64,000 bases of DNA from Verrucomicrobiaceae bacterium (GCA_027484055.1 JAIXQH010000028.1:47418-111417); one strand, 5' to 3'. Counted from the stretch's first letter, positions 9,363 through 17,375 are shown. Program-made: numbers and translations. Notes: generated by a model from the sequence alone, not told the origin.

Positions 9363-10261
9363 GGAGTTGGGACACTCCCGTCCCGACAACCCCGGCCAGT
9401 GACGACAAGAGTGTCGGCACTCCTTATTACATCTGCGGCCCCACCGCCTCCGGCAAATCCGCGCTTGCCCTCGAAATGGCCCGCCAGCTCGACGGCGAAA
9501 TTGTCAACGCCGACGCCTTCCAACTCTACCGTGGCCTCGAAATCGTCAGTGCCGCACCCTCTGCCGAAGAACTCGCCCAAGTCCCCCACCACCTCTACGG
9601 CGTCCTCCCACCCACCGAGCTGGCCGATGCCCAACGCTACGTAACCCTCGCTCGCCCCATCATCTCAGACATCCTCGCTCGGGGAAAAACCCCGATCATC
9701 ACCGGCGGCTCCGGCCTCTACTTGAAATTTCTCACTCACGGTGCCGCTCCCTTGCCCACCGCAGACGCCGCCCTGCGTGCCGAAATGGACGCCCGCCCGC
9801 TCGCCGATCTCGTCGTCCAGCTCGAATCGCTCGACCCCGTCGAAGCCTCGCGCACCGCACTCCAGAACCGCCGCTTTGTCTCCCGCGCCCTTGAAATCTG
9901 CCTCCTCAGTGGCCAGCGCGCCTCCACCCTGCGCGACCAGTGGGAATCTAGAACCGCCGAGATTTCCGCCCAGCTTCGTGGCCTCGTCATCCAGCGCAGC
10001 CGCCCCGATCTTCACGCCCGCATCGCCCAGCGCACCCGCGCCATGCTCGACGGCGGTGCCATCGAAGAAGTCGCCGCCCTCAGCGCCATTTCCCGCAACT
10101 GCGAAAAAGCCATCGGCTTCCGCGAGGTCCGCGCCCTCATCCAAGGTGAAATCGACCGCTCCACCTGCGAAGAACTCATCAACGCCGCCACCCGCCAATA
10201 CGCCAAGCGCCAAGAAACTTGGTTCCGCCGTGAGAAATGGCTCAGGCCGCATCTGGCCTAA
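9332..10261 (+). CDS. miaA: tRNA dimethylallyltransferase MiaA with REP-derived N-terminus
   Basis: MiaA transfers a dimethylallyl group to A37 of tRNAs reading UNN codons. The Walker A GPTASGKSALAL, the following GEIVNADAFQLYRGL and GGSGLYLKFL are diagnostic, and the C-terminal TRQYAKRQETWFRRE is the family's tRNA-binding end. The only ATG in frame upstream of the Walker A is 9332, inside the RAYT gene (31-nt overlap). This gives 309 residues, of which about 33 before PYYICGPTASGK come from RAYT sequence and a REP pair. No ATG, GTG or TTG lies nearer to the conserved core, so the native start appears lost or replaced. Confidence 0.9.
   Translation: MAEREDKSNLRSWDTPVPTTPASDDKSVGTPYYICGPTASGKSALALEMARQLDGEIVNADAFQLYRGLEIVSAAPSAEELAQVPHHLYGVLPPTELADAQRYVTLARPIISDILARGKTPIITGGSGLYLKFLTHGAAPLPTADAALRAEMDARPLADLVVQLESLDPVEASRTALQNRRFVSRALEICLLSGQRASTLRDQWESRTAEISAQLRGLVIQRSRPDLHARIAQRTRAMLDGGAIEEVAALSAISRNCEKAIGFREVRALIQGEIDRSTCEELINAATRQYAKRQETWFRREKWLRPHLA
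9360..9427. repeat. Inverted pair of REP hairpins inside the miaA 5' end
   Basis: First element 9360-9388 (head TAAGGAG, stem GTTGGGAC / GTCCCGAC with one GT wobble, loop ACTCCC). The second, 9399-9426, is in the opposite orientation (read on the minus strand: TAAGGAG, GTGCCGACA, loop CTCT, TGTCGTCAC). Such head-to-head pairs are the BIME arrangement of REP elements. The pair is in frame with miaA and encodes the peptide RSWDTPVPTTPASDDKSVG. Confidence 0.85.
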
Positions 10262-10351
10262 CGATCACGGCATCGACCTAGCGGATGAGGAGTCAGCTCT
10301 GGCCGCGCCAGCACAAATTGTGCAGGGATACAGAGGGATTTTTTGTTATAA

Positions 10352-10510
10352 GAGAGCGATGAACACAAGCCCGGCGTGATTCTGGACTATGACGCGGCAG
10401 GGATTGTCGTGGGACTTGAAATCCTCAACGCCAGTCAGCGCGTGGACAACCCGCGTGCGCTCGACTATGCGGTGACGGCATCGGGATGGAAAAATCGAAG
10501 TGATCCATGA
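10352..10510 (+). pseudogene. DUF2283 gene remnant after miaA
   Basis: After an in-frame TAA at 10349-10351 the sequence reads ESDEHKPGVILDYD, then AAGIVVGLEILNASQRV. This matches the second half of DUF2283 proteins, compare the intact gene at 17746-17946 (ESEEVSPGIVLDFD and VVGIEVLHLSQRS). The N-terminal half is missing. A second short coding-like piece (KIEVIHEFNFEDFRDQLS, ending at 10546) follows in another frame and is unassigned. DUF2283 proteins are usually partners of DUF4258 toxins. Confidence 0.6.
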
Positions 10511-10547
10511 GTTCAACTTTGAGGATTTCCGCGACCAACTTTCCTAA

Positions 10548-11351
10548 CTATTTCTCCGCAAGCGCGCGACTGAGATCATTGGCATGCCGATAGCCGAGGT
10601 GATAGGCGACGGCCTTCACCTGCCAACCTTCTTCGCGGATGAGCCGCCGCGCCTCCTCGGTTTTTGCTTGGCGGAAATACGCGCCTGGCGACAGTCCGGT
10701 CCGAGCCCGGAAGAAACGGTGCAACGTGCTGGCAGACATCCGGAGGTAGTCGCAAAGCGCCGGCACTGGCGCGTGGATCGCCAGATTTCCCGCCATCCAC
10801 GTGCGGGCGAGTTTCCAGCGCATCTCGTCCTCGGCGGTCGCGGGGTGGTTTCCCCGCAGGATTTCGACTTCCAGTAACTCCCGCAACGCCGCCAAGGTGC
10901 GGGGCAATTGAGCGTCGGCGAGTGCCACCTCATTCCGGCAGCGGACGTGAAATTCTGTCAAAGCCGCCACCGAACTTGCCCGCAGATTCATGACTTGGAA
11001 GCCACCCACCACGGGCCGCAGCTCCGGCAAAACCGGCTCACCCTCCCAGATCCAAACGAGAATCTCCACCACCGCCGACTTGGACTGGCCGATGCCGAAC
11101 GCGCAGGCCGGATCAAACAATAATGCGACCGGCCCGCGCACGATATGCTCGGAAAATCCCGTATTCACGATGATTTCCCCGCTCAGGATAATGTAGTAGT
11201 TGGTCCCCAGATCGTGATGGATCGCCAGCGGTTCCTTAGCGAAATCGCGCTGCCCCCAGCCAAGGTAGAGCAGAGGCAAATCCTCTCCCCCACCCCAACT
11301 CGGTCGGCCCGGCGGCGGGATGATCGTGCCTTTGGGGATCGGACTGGTCAT
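10548..11351 (-). CDS. AraC-family transcriptional regulator
   Basis: A 267-residue protein with an N-terminal cupin-like sensing domain (IHHDLGTNYYIILSGE near residues 44-59) and a C-terminal double helix-turn-helix: CDYLRMSASTLHRFFRARTG, then SPGAYFRQAKTEEARRLI and VKAVAYHLGYRHANDLSRAL. It is transcribed away from the sugar operon starting at 11447, with only 95 bases between the two starts. It is therefore the obvious candidate regulator of that operon, responding to the substrate or an intermediate. The inducer cannot be read from the sequence. Confidence 0.88.
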   Translation of the reverse strand: MTSPIPKGTIIPPPGRPSWGGGEDLPLLYLGWGQRDFAKEPLAIHHDLGTNYYIILSGEIIVNTGFSEHIVRGPVALLFDPACAFGIGQSKSAVVEILVWIWEGEPVLPELRPVVGGFQVMNLRASSVAALTEFHVRCRNEVALADAQLPRTLAALRELLEVEILRGNHPATAEDEMRWKLARTWMAGNLAIHAPVPALCDYLRMSASTLHRFFRARTGLSPGAYFRQAKTEEARRLIREEGWQVKAVAYHLGYRHANDLSRALAEK

Positions 11352-11446
11352 AGTAGCAGTTTAAGTCATGGCTTCAGGATGAGCTAGTTTTTTTCGATGT
11401 TCACCGCAGAATCCGCGCTCTAGTTTGCGAGTCGCTGAAACCCTCG

Positions 11447-12232
11447 ATGAAAACCGCCATCACTCTTTCGCAAGTCCCGGAGGCCCTTGCCGGCCCTTTC
11501 GTGCTGCGCAGTCCTCTGCCGGAGGCATTCGCGACCGCCGCCGCCATCGGCTTCGATGCGGTGGAGCTCTTTCTGCCGGGACCAGACTTCGTTTCGGTGG
11601 ACGAGGTGAAATCTCTGGCAGCCGCGCACGGACTCGCGATCGCTGCGGTTGGAACGGGTGCCGGGATGCTTCGCCACGGACTCTCCATCACAGACGCGGA
11701 CGAGAATCAACGCGAAGCGGCTTTGAACTTCGTGTTTTCGATGATCGACTTCGGCGGCCAACTCGGAGCGCCGGCGATCCTCGGCTCGATGCAGGGACGG
11801 GGCTCGTTTGAGCTGCTAGTCTCAGGACTCCGCCGCTGCAGCGAGCGTGCTGAACAACACAGCGTGCCATTCATTTATGAGCCGCTGAACCGCTACGAAA
11901 CCAACCTCTTCAACCGCCTCGGCGATGCAGCGAGATTCCTCGAACTCCACGACCTGAAGAACATCGTCCTGCTCGCCGACCTCTTCCACATGAACATCGA
12001 GGAGCGCGACCTCGCCGCAGCCATCCGCGAGGCGGGCCGGCACATTGGTCACGTGCATTTCGCCGACTCAAACCGGCAGGCGATGGGCTACGGCCACACC
12101 GACCCCATTCGGGTGATTGCGGCGCTACGTGAAATCCAGTATTCAGGCTACCTCTCCGCCGAGATTTTCCCGCTGCCGAACCCCGAAACCGCCGCCCGCC
12201 AGACGATTTCCTCAATCCGCTCACTGCTCTGA
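11447..12232 (+). CDS. Sugar phosphate isomerase/epimerase family, TIM barrel
   Basis: A 261-residue protein of the xylose isomerase-like/AP endonuclease 2 TIM-barrel family. Visible features are FDAVELFLPGPDF near the N-terminus, PFIYEPLNRYETN near residue 143 with the conserved Glu and Asn of the metal site, LLADLFHMNIEERDL near 179 and IGHVHFADSNRQ near 200. Members interconvert ketoses or keto sugars. It is first in the operon, with 1 base before the next ATG. Here it probably epimerises a sugar or sugar acid feeding the pathway; the exact substrate is unknown. Confidence 0.8.
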   Translation: MKTAITLSQVPEALAGPFVLRSPLPEAFATAAAIGFDAVELFLPGPDFVSVDEVKSLAAAHGLAIAAVGTGAGMLRHGLSITDADENQREAALNFVFSMIDFGGQLGAPAILGSMQGRGSFELLVSGLRRCSERAEQHSVPFIYEPLNRYETNLFNRLGDAARFLELHDLKNIVLLADLFHMNIEERDLAAAIREAGRHIGHVHFADSNRQAMGYGHTDPIRVIAALREIQYSGYLSAEIFPLPNPETAARQTISSIRSLL

Positions 12233-12233
12233 A

Positions 12234-13172
12234 ATGAAAACACGTCCACTCGGTAAAACCGGCATCGACCTGCCCATCCTCTCATTCGGCGCCTCCTCGC
12301 TCGGCGCGGAATTCCGCTCGATCACGCTCGAGGAAGCAATGCTCTCGACGAAGACCGCCATCGATCTCGGTATGAATTTCATCGACACCTCGCCCTACTA
12401 CGGCCGCGGCATGTCGGAGATTATGCTGGGTCTCGGGTTGAAAGGAATCCCGCGCGAAAAATACCTGCTAGGCTCCAAACTTGGCCGCTACTCGAACACG
12501 CATTTCGATTTCTCCGCCAAGCGCGTAGAGGAATCCGTGCACGTCTCGATGCACCGCATGGGCACCGATTACCTCGACGTGATTCTGCTGCACGACGTCG
12601 AGTTCGTGCCACTCCCGCAGATCTGGGAGGAAACCATTCCCGCCGTTTTAAAACTCAAGGAACAGGGAAAAGTCCGTGCAGTTGGATTTTCTTGCTACCC
12701 GCTCAAAACTTTCAACACTGTGCTCGACCATGTGGAGGACGTCATCGACTGCGTGCTTTCCTACAACCGCTACACGCTGCAAAATACTTCCTACGTCGAT
12801 GATCTATTGCCGCGTCTCGCCGCGAAAAACATCGGAGCGATGAACGCTGGACCGTTTTCCGCTAGGCTGCTGACCAACGCGCCGCTGCCCGAATGGCTGA
12901 AGGAGCCCGAGGACGTCAAAGCGGCCGCCCGCGCCGCCGCCAAGCTCTGTGAGGACCGCGGCGTGGACATCGCTCAACTCGCATTGCAGTTTTCCTGCGA
13001 GCACCCCGGCCTCGCCACCACCGTCGCCGGCTCCGCGAATCCCACTAACATCCGCAAGTGGGCGGAATGGCTGGAGCAACCGATTGACCACGAACTGCTC
13101 ACCGACGTGCTCGCCATTTTCGCCCCGGTCAAAAACCTCGGCCACCTCGAAGGCCTTCCCGAAAACAACTGA
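12234..13172 (+). CDS. Aldo/keto reductase, L-galactose dehydrogenase type
   Basis: A 312-residue AKR; ATG 12234 follows the previous stop by 1 base. Several blocks resemble plant L-galactose dehydrogenase more than the usual D-threo-aldose enzyme: FGASSLGAEFRS, IDTSPYYGRGMSE with the catalytic Tyr, KLGRYSNTHFDFSAKRVEES, VILLHDVEFVPL and the C-terminal IFAPVKNLGHLEGLP. The expected reaction is NAD(P)-dependent oxidation of C1 of an L-sugar (L-galactose, L-fucose or similar) to the lactone. Its neighbours, an L-galactonate dehydrogenase-like enzyme and UxaE, favour L-galactose. The assignment is by remembered motif similarity, not by alignment. Confidence 0.82.
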   Translation: MKTRPLGKTGIDLPILSFGASSLGAEFRSITLEEAMLSTKTAIDLGMNFIDTSPYYGRGMSEIMLGLGLKGIPREKYLLGSKLGRYSNTHFDFSAKRVEESVHVSMHRMGTDYLDVILLHDVEFVPLPQIWEETIPAVLKLKEQGKVRAVGFSCYPLKTFNTVLDHVEDVIDCVLSYNRYTLQNTSYVDDLLPRLAAKNIGAMNAGPFSARLLTNAPLPEWLKEPEDVKAAARAAAKLCEDRGVDIAQLALQFSCEHPGLATTVAGSANPTNIRKWAEWLEQPIDHELLTDVLAIFAPVKNLGHLEGLPENN

Positions 13173-14203
13173 TGCAAGCAATCCAATTCACAGCGCCCAA
13201 GGAGATCGCGATCATCGATCTGCCAGAACCCACCGCACCCGCCCCGGGCGAGGCATTGGTGCGCACCCATCGCATGGGCATTTGTGGCACGGATCTTTCC
13301 TGTTATCTCGGGAAATTCCCATTCTTCGCCTACCCGCGCACGCCAGGCCACGAGTTGGGATTGGAAGTCGTCGCGGTCGCCGATGACGTGACGAACGTGA
13401 AGCCCGGCGACAAATGCTCGTTAGAGCCCTACGTCAACGATCCCGCTTCTCCCACTTCACAAAAAGGCGCGCAGAACTGCTGCCCCGGCGTGCAGGTCAT
13501 CGGCGTTCATAACAACGGCGGGCTGCGTAAGGGCGTCTTCGCCGTGCCCGCCCGCAAGCTGCATCCAGGCAACGATCTTTCCTACGACCAGCTCGCGCTC
13601 GTCGAGACGCTCGCCATCGGTTACCACGCCGTGCAACGAGGAAACCCACAACCCGGCGAGACCGTACTCGTCATCGGCGCGGGTCCCATCGGCCTTGCCT
13701 GTTTAGAATTCCTCAAGCTGATGGAGGTGAAAACGATCGTCATGGACATGGTCCAGAGCCGTCTCGATTTCTGCCAGAAAAACCTCGGCATCCAGCACAC
13801 GATCCAGTTCCAGCCGGATGATTCGCACCTCGCCGAGTTGGAAAAAATGACTAACGGTCAACTCGCCGATGTCGTCATCGACGCCACCGGCAACCCCAAG
13901 TCGATGTCTACCTGTTTCAACTACGCCGCCTTCACTGGCCGTGTCGTTTACGTTGGAATCACCACCTCCGACCTCACCTTCCCGCATGCCGCGGTCTTTC
14001 ACCGCCGCGAAATCACGTTGCTAGCATCGCGCAATGCGATGCCGGAGGATTTCGACAATATCATCCAGTTGATCCGCGAGGGGAAAATCAACACCGACCT
14101 GTGGATCACCCACCGCATCGTATTCTCCGAAGTTCCATCTGAGTTTGAAAAGTTCACCGATCCCGCGCTCGGCGCGATCAAAGCCATCATTGAAGTCAAC
14201 TAA
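13172..14203 (+). CDS. Zinc-dependent dehydrogenase, L-galactonate 5-dehydrogenase-like (LgoD/YjjN type)
   Basis: A 343-residue medium-chain dehydrogenase. Catalytic zinc and cofactor motifs: GICGTD near residue 36, YPRTPGHELG near 56 and VLVIGAGPIGLACLEF near 170. Blocks that recall E. coli LgoD (YjjN) are PFFAYPR, QNCCPGVQVIGVHNNGG, VVIDATGNPKSM and FHRREITLLASRNAMPEDF. LgoD oxidises L-galactonate to D-tagaturonate. The next gene encodes a tagaturonate epimerase, which uses exactly that product. The usual Cys cluster of the structural zinc is partly missing (EPYVNDPASPTSQKGAQNCC). The start overlaps the previous stop by one base (TGATG). Confidence 0.82.
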   Translation: MQAIQFTAPKEIAIIDLPEPTAPAPGEALVRTHRMGICGTDLSCYLGKFPFFAYPRTPGHELGLEVVAVADDVTNVKPGDKCSLEPYVNDPASPTSQKGAQNCCPGVQVIGVHNNGGLRKGVFAVPARKLHPGNDLSYDQLALVETLAIGYHAVQRGNPQPGETVLVIGAGPIGLACLEFLKLMEVKTIVMDMVQSRLDFCQKNLGIQHTIQFQPDDSHLAELEKMTNGQLADVVIDATGNPKSMSTCFNYAAFTGRVVYVGITTSDLTFPHAAVFHRREITLLASRNAMPEDFDNIIQLIREGKINTDLWITHRIVFSEVPSEFEKFTDPALGAIKAIIEVN

Positions 14204-14212
14204 TCCATCACC

Positions 14213-15463
14213 ATGAAAACATGCCCTAAATACACATTCGGCGTCGGCGATCGTTTCGCCAACGGAGCCCATGCCCAACTCACCGCCTTCATCGAGGCCA
14301 AGAAACTTGGTATCGACATCACCCCGGTTTGGAACAAGTCCAACCGCGAGCACAACATCATCGGCTCCGAGCCAAGCCAGACCCGGGAAGCCGCCGATAA
14401 GGCGGTGGCCGATCTCGGGTGGACCGGCGAATATCTGTTGGACGCCGACCACATCAACCTCTCCACCGTGGACCGCTTCGTCGCGCCCTGCGATTTCTTC
14501 ACACTCGACGTCGCCGACGACATCGGTGAAGCCGCCGATCCGTCCGATGTCGCAGCATTCATCGCGAAACATCCCGAGCTGATCGGCACGGTCTCCATCG
14601 AAGGCATTTCCGAGCCCTTCGAAATCACCCGCGCGGACGTCGAGAAGACGGCGAACCAATTTCTCAAGGCCACCCAGAAAGCCGCCGCCATCTATCAACA
14701 CATCGTCGCGGCCAAGGGCGGCGTGGATAACTTCGTCACCGAGGTTTCTATGGACGAAACCGACAGCCCGCAGACGCCACCGGAGCTGCTCGTCATCCTC
14801 GCCGCCATCGCCGATCAGGGCATCCCGATCCAGACGATCGCGCCGAAGTTCACCGGCCGTTTTAACAAGGGCGTCGATTATGTTGGCGATCCGCTGCAGT
14901 TTGAAAAGGAGTTCAACGACGACCTCGCCGTCATCGCGCATGCCATTAAAACCTACGGCCTGCCTCCCGCGTTGAAACTTTCGGTCCACTCCGGCTCCGA
15001 CAAATTTTCGATCTATCCGTATATCAAGAAGGCCATCCAACGCACCGGTGCCGGTCTCCATATCAAGACCGCCGGCACGAACTGGCTCGAAGAAATCGTC
15101 GGCCTAGCAGAATCCGGCGGCGAAGGACTCGCCCTCGCCAAGAAAATCTACGCGAAGGCGCTGGAGAAAAAGGCAGCACTCTGCGAGCCCTACGCCACCG
15201 TCATCGACATCAAGGACTCCAACCTTCCCTCTGCCGAGGAGGTCAACGGCTGGACCAGCACGCAATACACCGATGCGCTGCGCCACATCCCGACGAACCC
15301 GGGTTACAACGCGGACCTCCGCCAGCTCCTTCACGTCGGATTCAAGATCGCCGCGCAGCTCGAAGATACCTACATCCAAGCGCTCAAGGATAACTCGGAA
15401 GTCGTCGCCAAGAACGTCACCGGCAACCTACTGGACCGTCACATGAAGCCGCTGTTCTTATAA
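14213..15463 (+). CDS. uxaE: Tagaturonate epimerase family protein UxaE
   Basis: A 416-residue protein recognised as the UxaE family, which converts D-tagaturonate to D-fructuronate, first described in Thermotoga hexuronate metabolism. Typical stretches are KYTFGVGDRFANGAHAQL at the N-terminus, WNKSNREHNIIGSEPSQTR, DADHINLSTVDRF near residue 82 and LKLSVHSGSDKFSIYP near 254. It follows the LgoD-like gene by 9 bases. D-fructuronate would pass to UxuB/UxuA, which are not in this window. The stop codon TAA is the first triplet of a REP element. Confidence 0.85.
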   Translation: MKTCPKYTFGVGDRFANGAHAQLTAFIEAKKLGIDITPVWNKSNREHNIIGSEPSQTREAADKAVADLGWTGEYLLDADHINLSTVDRFVAPCDFFTLDVADDIGEAADPSDVAAFIAKHPELIGTVSIEGISEPFEITRADVEKTANQFLKATQKAAAIYQHIVAAKGGVDNFVTEVSMDETDSPQTPPELLVILAAIADQGIPIQTIAPKFTGRFNKGVDYVGDPLQFEKEFNDDLAVIAHAIKTYGLPPALKLSVHSGSDKFSIYPYIKKAIQRTGAGLHIKTAGTNWLEEIVGLAESGGEGLALAKKIYAKALEKKAALCEPYATVIDIKDSNLPSAEEVNGWTSTQYTDALRHIPTNPGYNADLRQLLHVGFKIAAQLEDTYIQALKDNSEVVAKNVTGNLLDRHMKPLFL

Positions 15464-15577
15464 GGAGGGTGGACACTCCTGTCCGCCCGGCCAATGAGAG
15501 GTGAAAGACTGGTGCCTTTGGCGCATTTTCTTTCACCTCCTATTGGCCTACGACAAGAGTGTCGTAGCTCCTTACCA
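15461..15577. repeat. Inverted REP pair between uxaE and the amidohydrolase gene
   Basis: Left element 15461-15489: TAAGGAG head, stem GGGTGGACA / TGTCCGCCC with one wobble, loop CTCC. Right element 15548-15577 in opposite orientation: minus-strand head TAAGGAG, stem CTACGACA / TGTCGTAG, loop CTCT. A shorter inverted repeat lies between them (CCAATGAGAGGTGAAAG against CTTTCACCTCCTATTGG). The stems differ in sequence from the copies near 8.7-9.4 kb but keep pairing, which shows selection or active copying of the hairpin. Confidence 0.85.
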
Positions 15578-15581
15578 CCTC

Positions 15582-16409
15582 ATGATCGACTCCCACCACC
15601 ACCTCTGGAACTACTCCGCCGCAGAATACGACTGGATTCCGCCCGGATCCCCGCTGGCCCAGGACCAACTCCTCGACCAGCTGAACGCCGCTACCGCCTC
15701 TGCTGGAGTGGCTGGCACGGTCGTGGTACAGGCGCGCCAGACTCTGGCGGAATCCGACTGGCTGCTTTCCCTTGCAGATCAATCCGAAATCATCGCCGGG
15801 GTCGTCGGCTGGGTGCCATTGATCGATCCCGAAGTGGGAAATGATCTCGGCCGCCTCGCCGCGCATCCGAAGTTCAAAGGTGTCCGCCACGTCCTCCAAG
15901 GCGAGCCGGACAGCTATTTCCTGCGCGACGACTTCCACCGCGGGCTGGCTTTGCTTCCCGACCTAGACCTCCGCTACGATCTGTTACTTTTCCAACGGCA
16001 ACTCCCAGTCGCCCTCCAGCTCGTCGACCGCCAACCGGACCTCGGCATCATCGTCGATCACCTCGCCAAGCCGGAAATCCGCAACGGGAAAATCGATCCC
16101 GCATGGAAAGCCGGCATGGCCGAGCTAGCGAGACGCGACAACATGCTCGGCGTGAAAATCTCCGGCATGGCCACCGAGGTGCTGGACCCGGAAATCGACG
16201 AGCCGACGCTGCGTGCCTATTTCGAGGAAACCCTAGCCCTCTTCGGCCCGGACCGCTTGCTGTTCGGAACCGACTGGCCGGTGTGCCTGTTGCGGATCAA
16301 TTCCTATCAAGCCTTGGCCGACATGGTCCGAAGTTTTGTCAGCGACCTTTCCGCCGACGAGCAGGATGCGATCCTGAATGACAACGCGGTGCGGATTTAC
16401 AACCTCTAG
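15582..16409 (+). CDS. Amidohydrolase, sugar-acid lactonase type (Amidohydro_2)
   Basis: ATG 15582 gives 275 residues beginning MIDSHHHLWNYSAAEYDWI, the standard start of the L-fucono-lactonase/PDC-hydrolase group. The metal ligands are the N-terminal HxH (His 5 and 7), a central HLAKPEI block near 155, and FGTDWPV near 228 with the catalytic Asp. These enzymes open lactones of L-fuconate, L-galactonate and similar acids. In this operon the substrate is most simply the lactone formed by the aldo/keto reductase. The frame open from 15501 only reads through the REP pair and is not used. Confidence 0.85.
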   Translation: MIDSHHHLWNYSAAEYDWIPPGSPLAQDQLLDQLNAATASAGVAGTVVVQARQTLAESDWLLSLADQSEIIAGVVGWVPLIDPEVGNDLGRLAAHPKFKGVRHVLQGEPDSYFLRDDFHRGLALLPDLDLRYDLLLFQRQLPVALQLVDRQPDLGIIVDHLAKPEIRNGKIDPAWKAGMAELARRDNMLGVKISGMATEVLDPEIDEPTLRAYFEETLALFGPDRLLFGTDWPVCLLRINSYQALADMVRSFVSDLSADEQDAILNDNAVRIYNL

Positions 16410-16530
16410 CAGAATCCACGACCCAGCCCCGCGAAGATGAACGTATACGCTTACGCCGACCGCTGATTTTTTCCGGTGGGCACGGCATTTTCTTTGTCAT
16501 TCGCCGGAAATTCCTCACTCTTGCCGCCCC

Positions 16531-17163
16531 ATGATTGACCGCATCCTCGCCAAACGCATTGTCCCCGTCGTCGTCCTTGACCGTGTCGAATCCGCCGAGC
16601 CTCTTGCCGAAGCCCTGCTCGCAGGTGGCCTCGACATCATGGAAATCACCTTTCGCACCTCGGCTGCCGAGGCATCCATCAAGCGGATAGCTGCCAGTTT
16701 CCCGGAAATCCTGCTAGGTGCGGGGACGCTGTTGGAAACGGACCAGATCAAGCGCGCCAAGGACGCCGGAGCCGTGTTCGGCCTTGCTCCCGGATTCAAC
16801 CCCGCAATCGTCGCTGCGGCAAAGGAGGTGGACCTACAGTTTTCCCCCGGAGTGATGACTCCCAGTGAAGTGGAAGGCGCGCTCGCCTTCGGCTGCAAGC
16901 TGCTCAAGTTCTTCCCGGCCGAGGTCGCCGGCGGCGTGAACATGCTCAAGGCGCTCGCCGGTCCCTACGGCCACACCGGAGTTAGATTCATCCCCACCGG
17001 CGGCGTTTCGTTGGGCAATCTGGCGGCATATCTCAAGCTCCCCGTCGTCGCCGCCATCGGCGGGTCGTGGATGGTGGACAAGCAGCTCGTCAACGACGGC
17101 AAGTGGTCGGAAATCACCCGCATCACCAAGGAAGCGCTCGCCGCCGCTGCGGAAGCCCGCTGA
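16531..17163 (+). CDS. eda: KDPG/KHG aldolase
   Basis: A 210-residue class I aldolase of the Eda family. It shows GGLDIMEITFRT (Glu 39), LGAGTLLETDQI, LAPGFNPAIV and the Schiff-base lysine in LLKFFPAE (Lys 126), then FIPTGGVS. The length matches E. coli Eda (213). It splits 2-keto-3-deoxy-6-phosphogluconate into pyruvate and glyceraldehyde 3-phosphate. That would be the last step for fructuronate formed by UxaE, after UxuB, UxuA and KDG kinase. It lies 121 bases after the amidohydrolase gene and may have its own promoter. The operon ends here in a truncated gene. Confidence 0.93.
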   Translation: MIDRILAKRIVPVVVLDRVESAEPLAEALLAGGLDIMEITFRTSAAEASIKRIAASFPEILLGAGTLLETDQIKRAKDAGAVFGLAPGFNPAIVAAAKEVDLQFSPGVMTPSEVEGALAFGCKLLKFFPAEVAGGVNMLKALAGPYGHTGVRFIPTGGVSLGNLAAYLKLPVVAAIGGSWMVDKQLVNDGKWSEITRITKEALAAAAEAR

Positions 17164-17240
17164 TTCACTGACCTGATCGCCGCCATCGACCGGGGTGGCA
17201 CCAAAACCGTCGTCGCCATCGACTGGCTGCGCGTATGCGT
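17164..17240 (+). pseudogene. Possible 5' remnant of a ROK-type sugar kinase
   Basis: Directly after the eda stop, the frame reads DLIAAIDRGGTKTVVAIDW, which resembles the ATP-binding opening of ROK kinases (IDIGGTKT). Similarity stops within about 20 residues, just before the miaA-like duplication at 17256. A 2-keto-3-deoxygluconate kinase would be the missing step before Eda, so a truncated kinase gene here makes sense. The evidence is one short motif and no start codon is clear. Confidence 0.3.
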
Positions 17241-17255
17241 GGATCTGCGTCCTGA

Positions 17256-17375
17256 TCCAAGCTGAAATCGACTGCCCTACCTGCAAAGAACTCATCAGCG
17301 CCGCCACCCGCCAATACGCCAAGCGCTAGCAAACCTGGTGCCATAGGGAAAAATGGCTGAGGCCGTATGGAGTTT
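17256..17375 (+). pseudogene. Decayed duplicate of the miaA 3' end (copy 2)
   Basis: About 115 bases align with 10140-10255 of miaA at roughly 80 percent by eye. The shared run GCCGCCACCCGCCAATACG is identical, and the pieces coding GEIDRSTCEELINAA and ETWFRREKWLRP are recognisable but carry a stop (TAG) and changed residues. No other part of miaA is present. It sits between the end of the sugar operon and a DUF4258/DUF2283 module. Confidence 0.75.

Noticed and set aside
12234..16409. L-fucose rather than L-galactose pathway
   Set aside because: Considered because the AKR and the amidohydrolase also occur in L-fucose routes. There is no fuconate dehydratase or 2-keto-3-deoxy-fuconate dehydrogenase, while LgoD-like and UxaE genes fit L-galactonate. 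It is kept only as an alternative substrate for the AKR.
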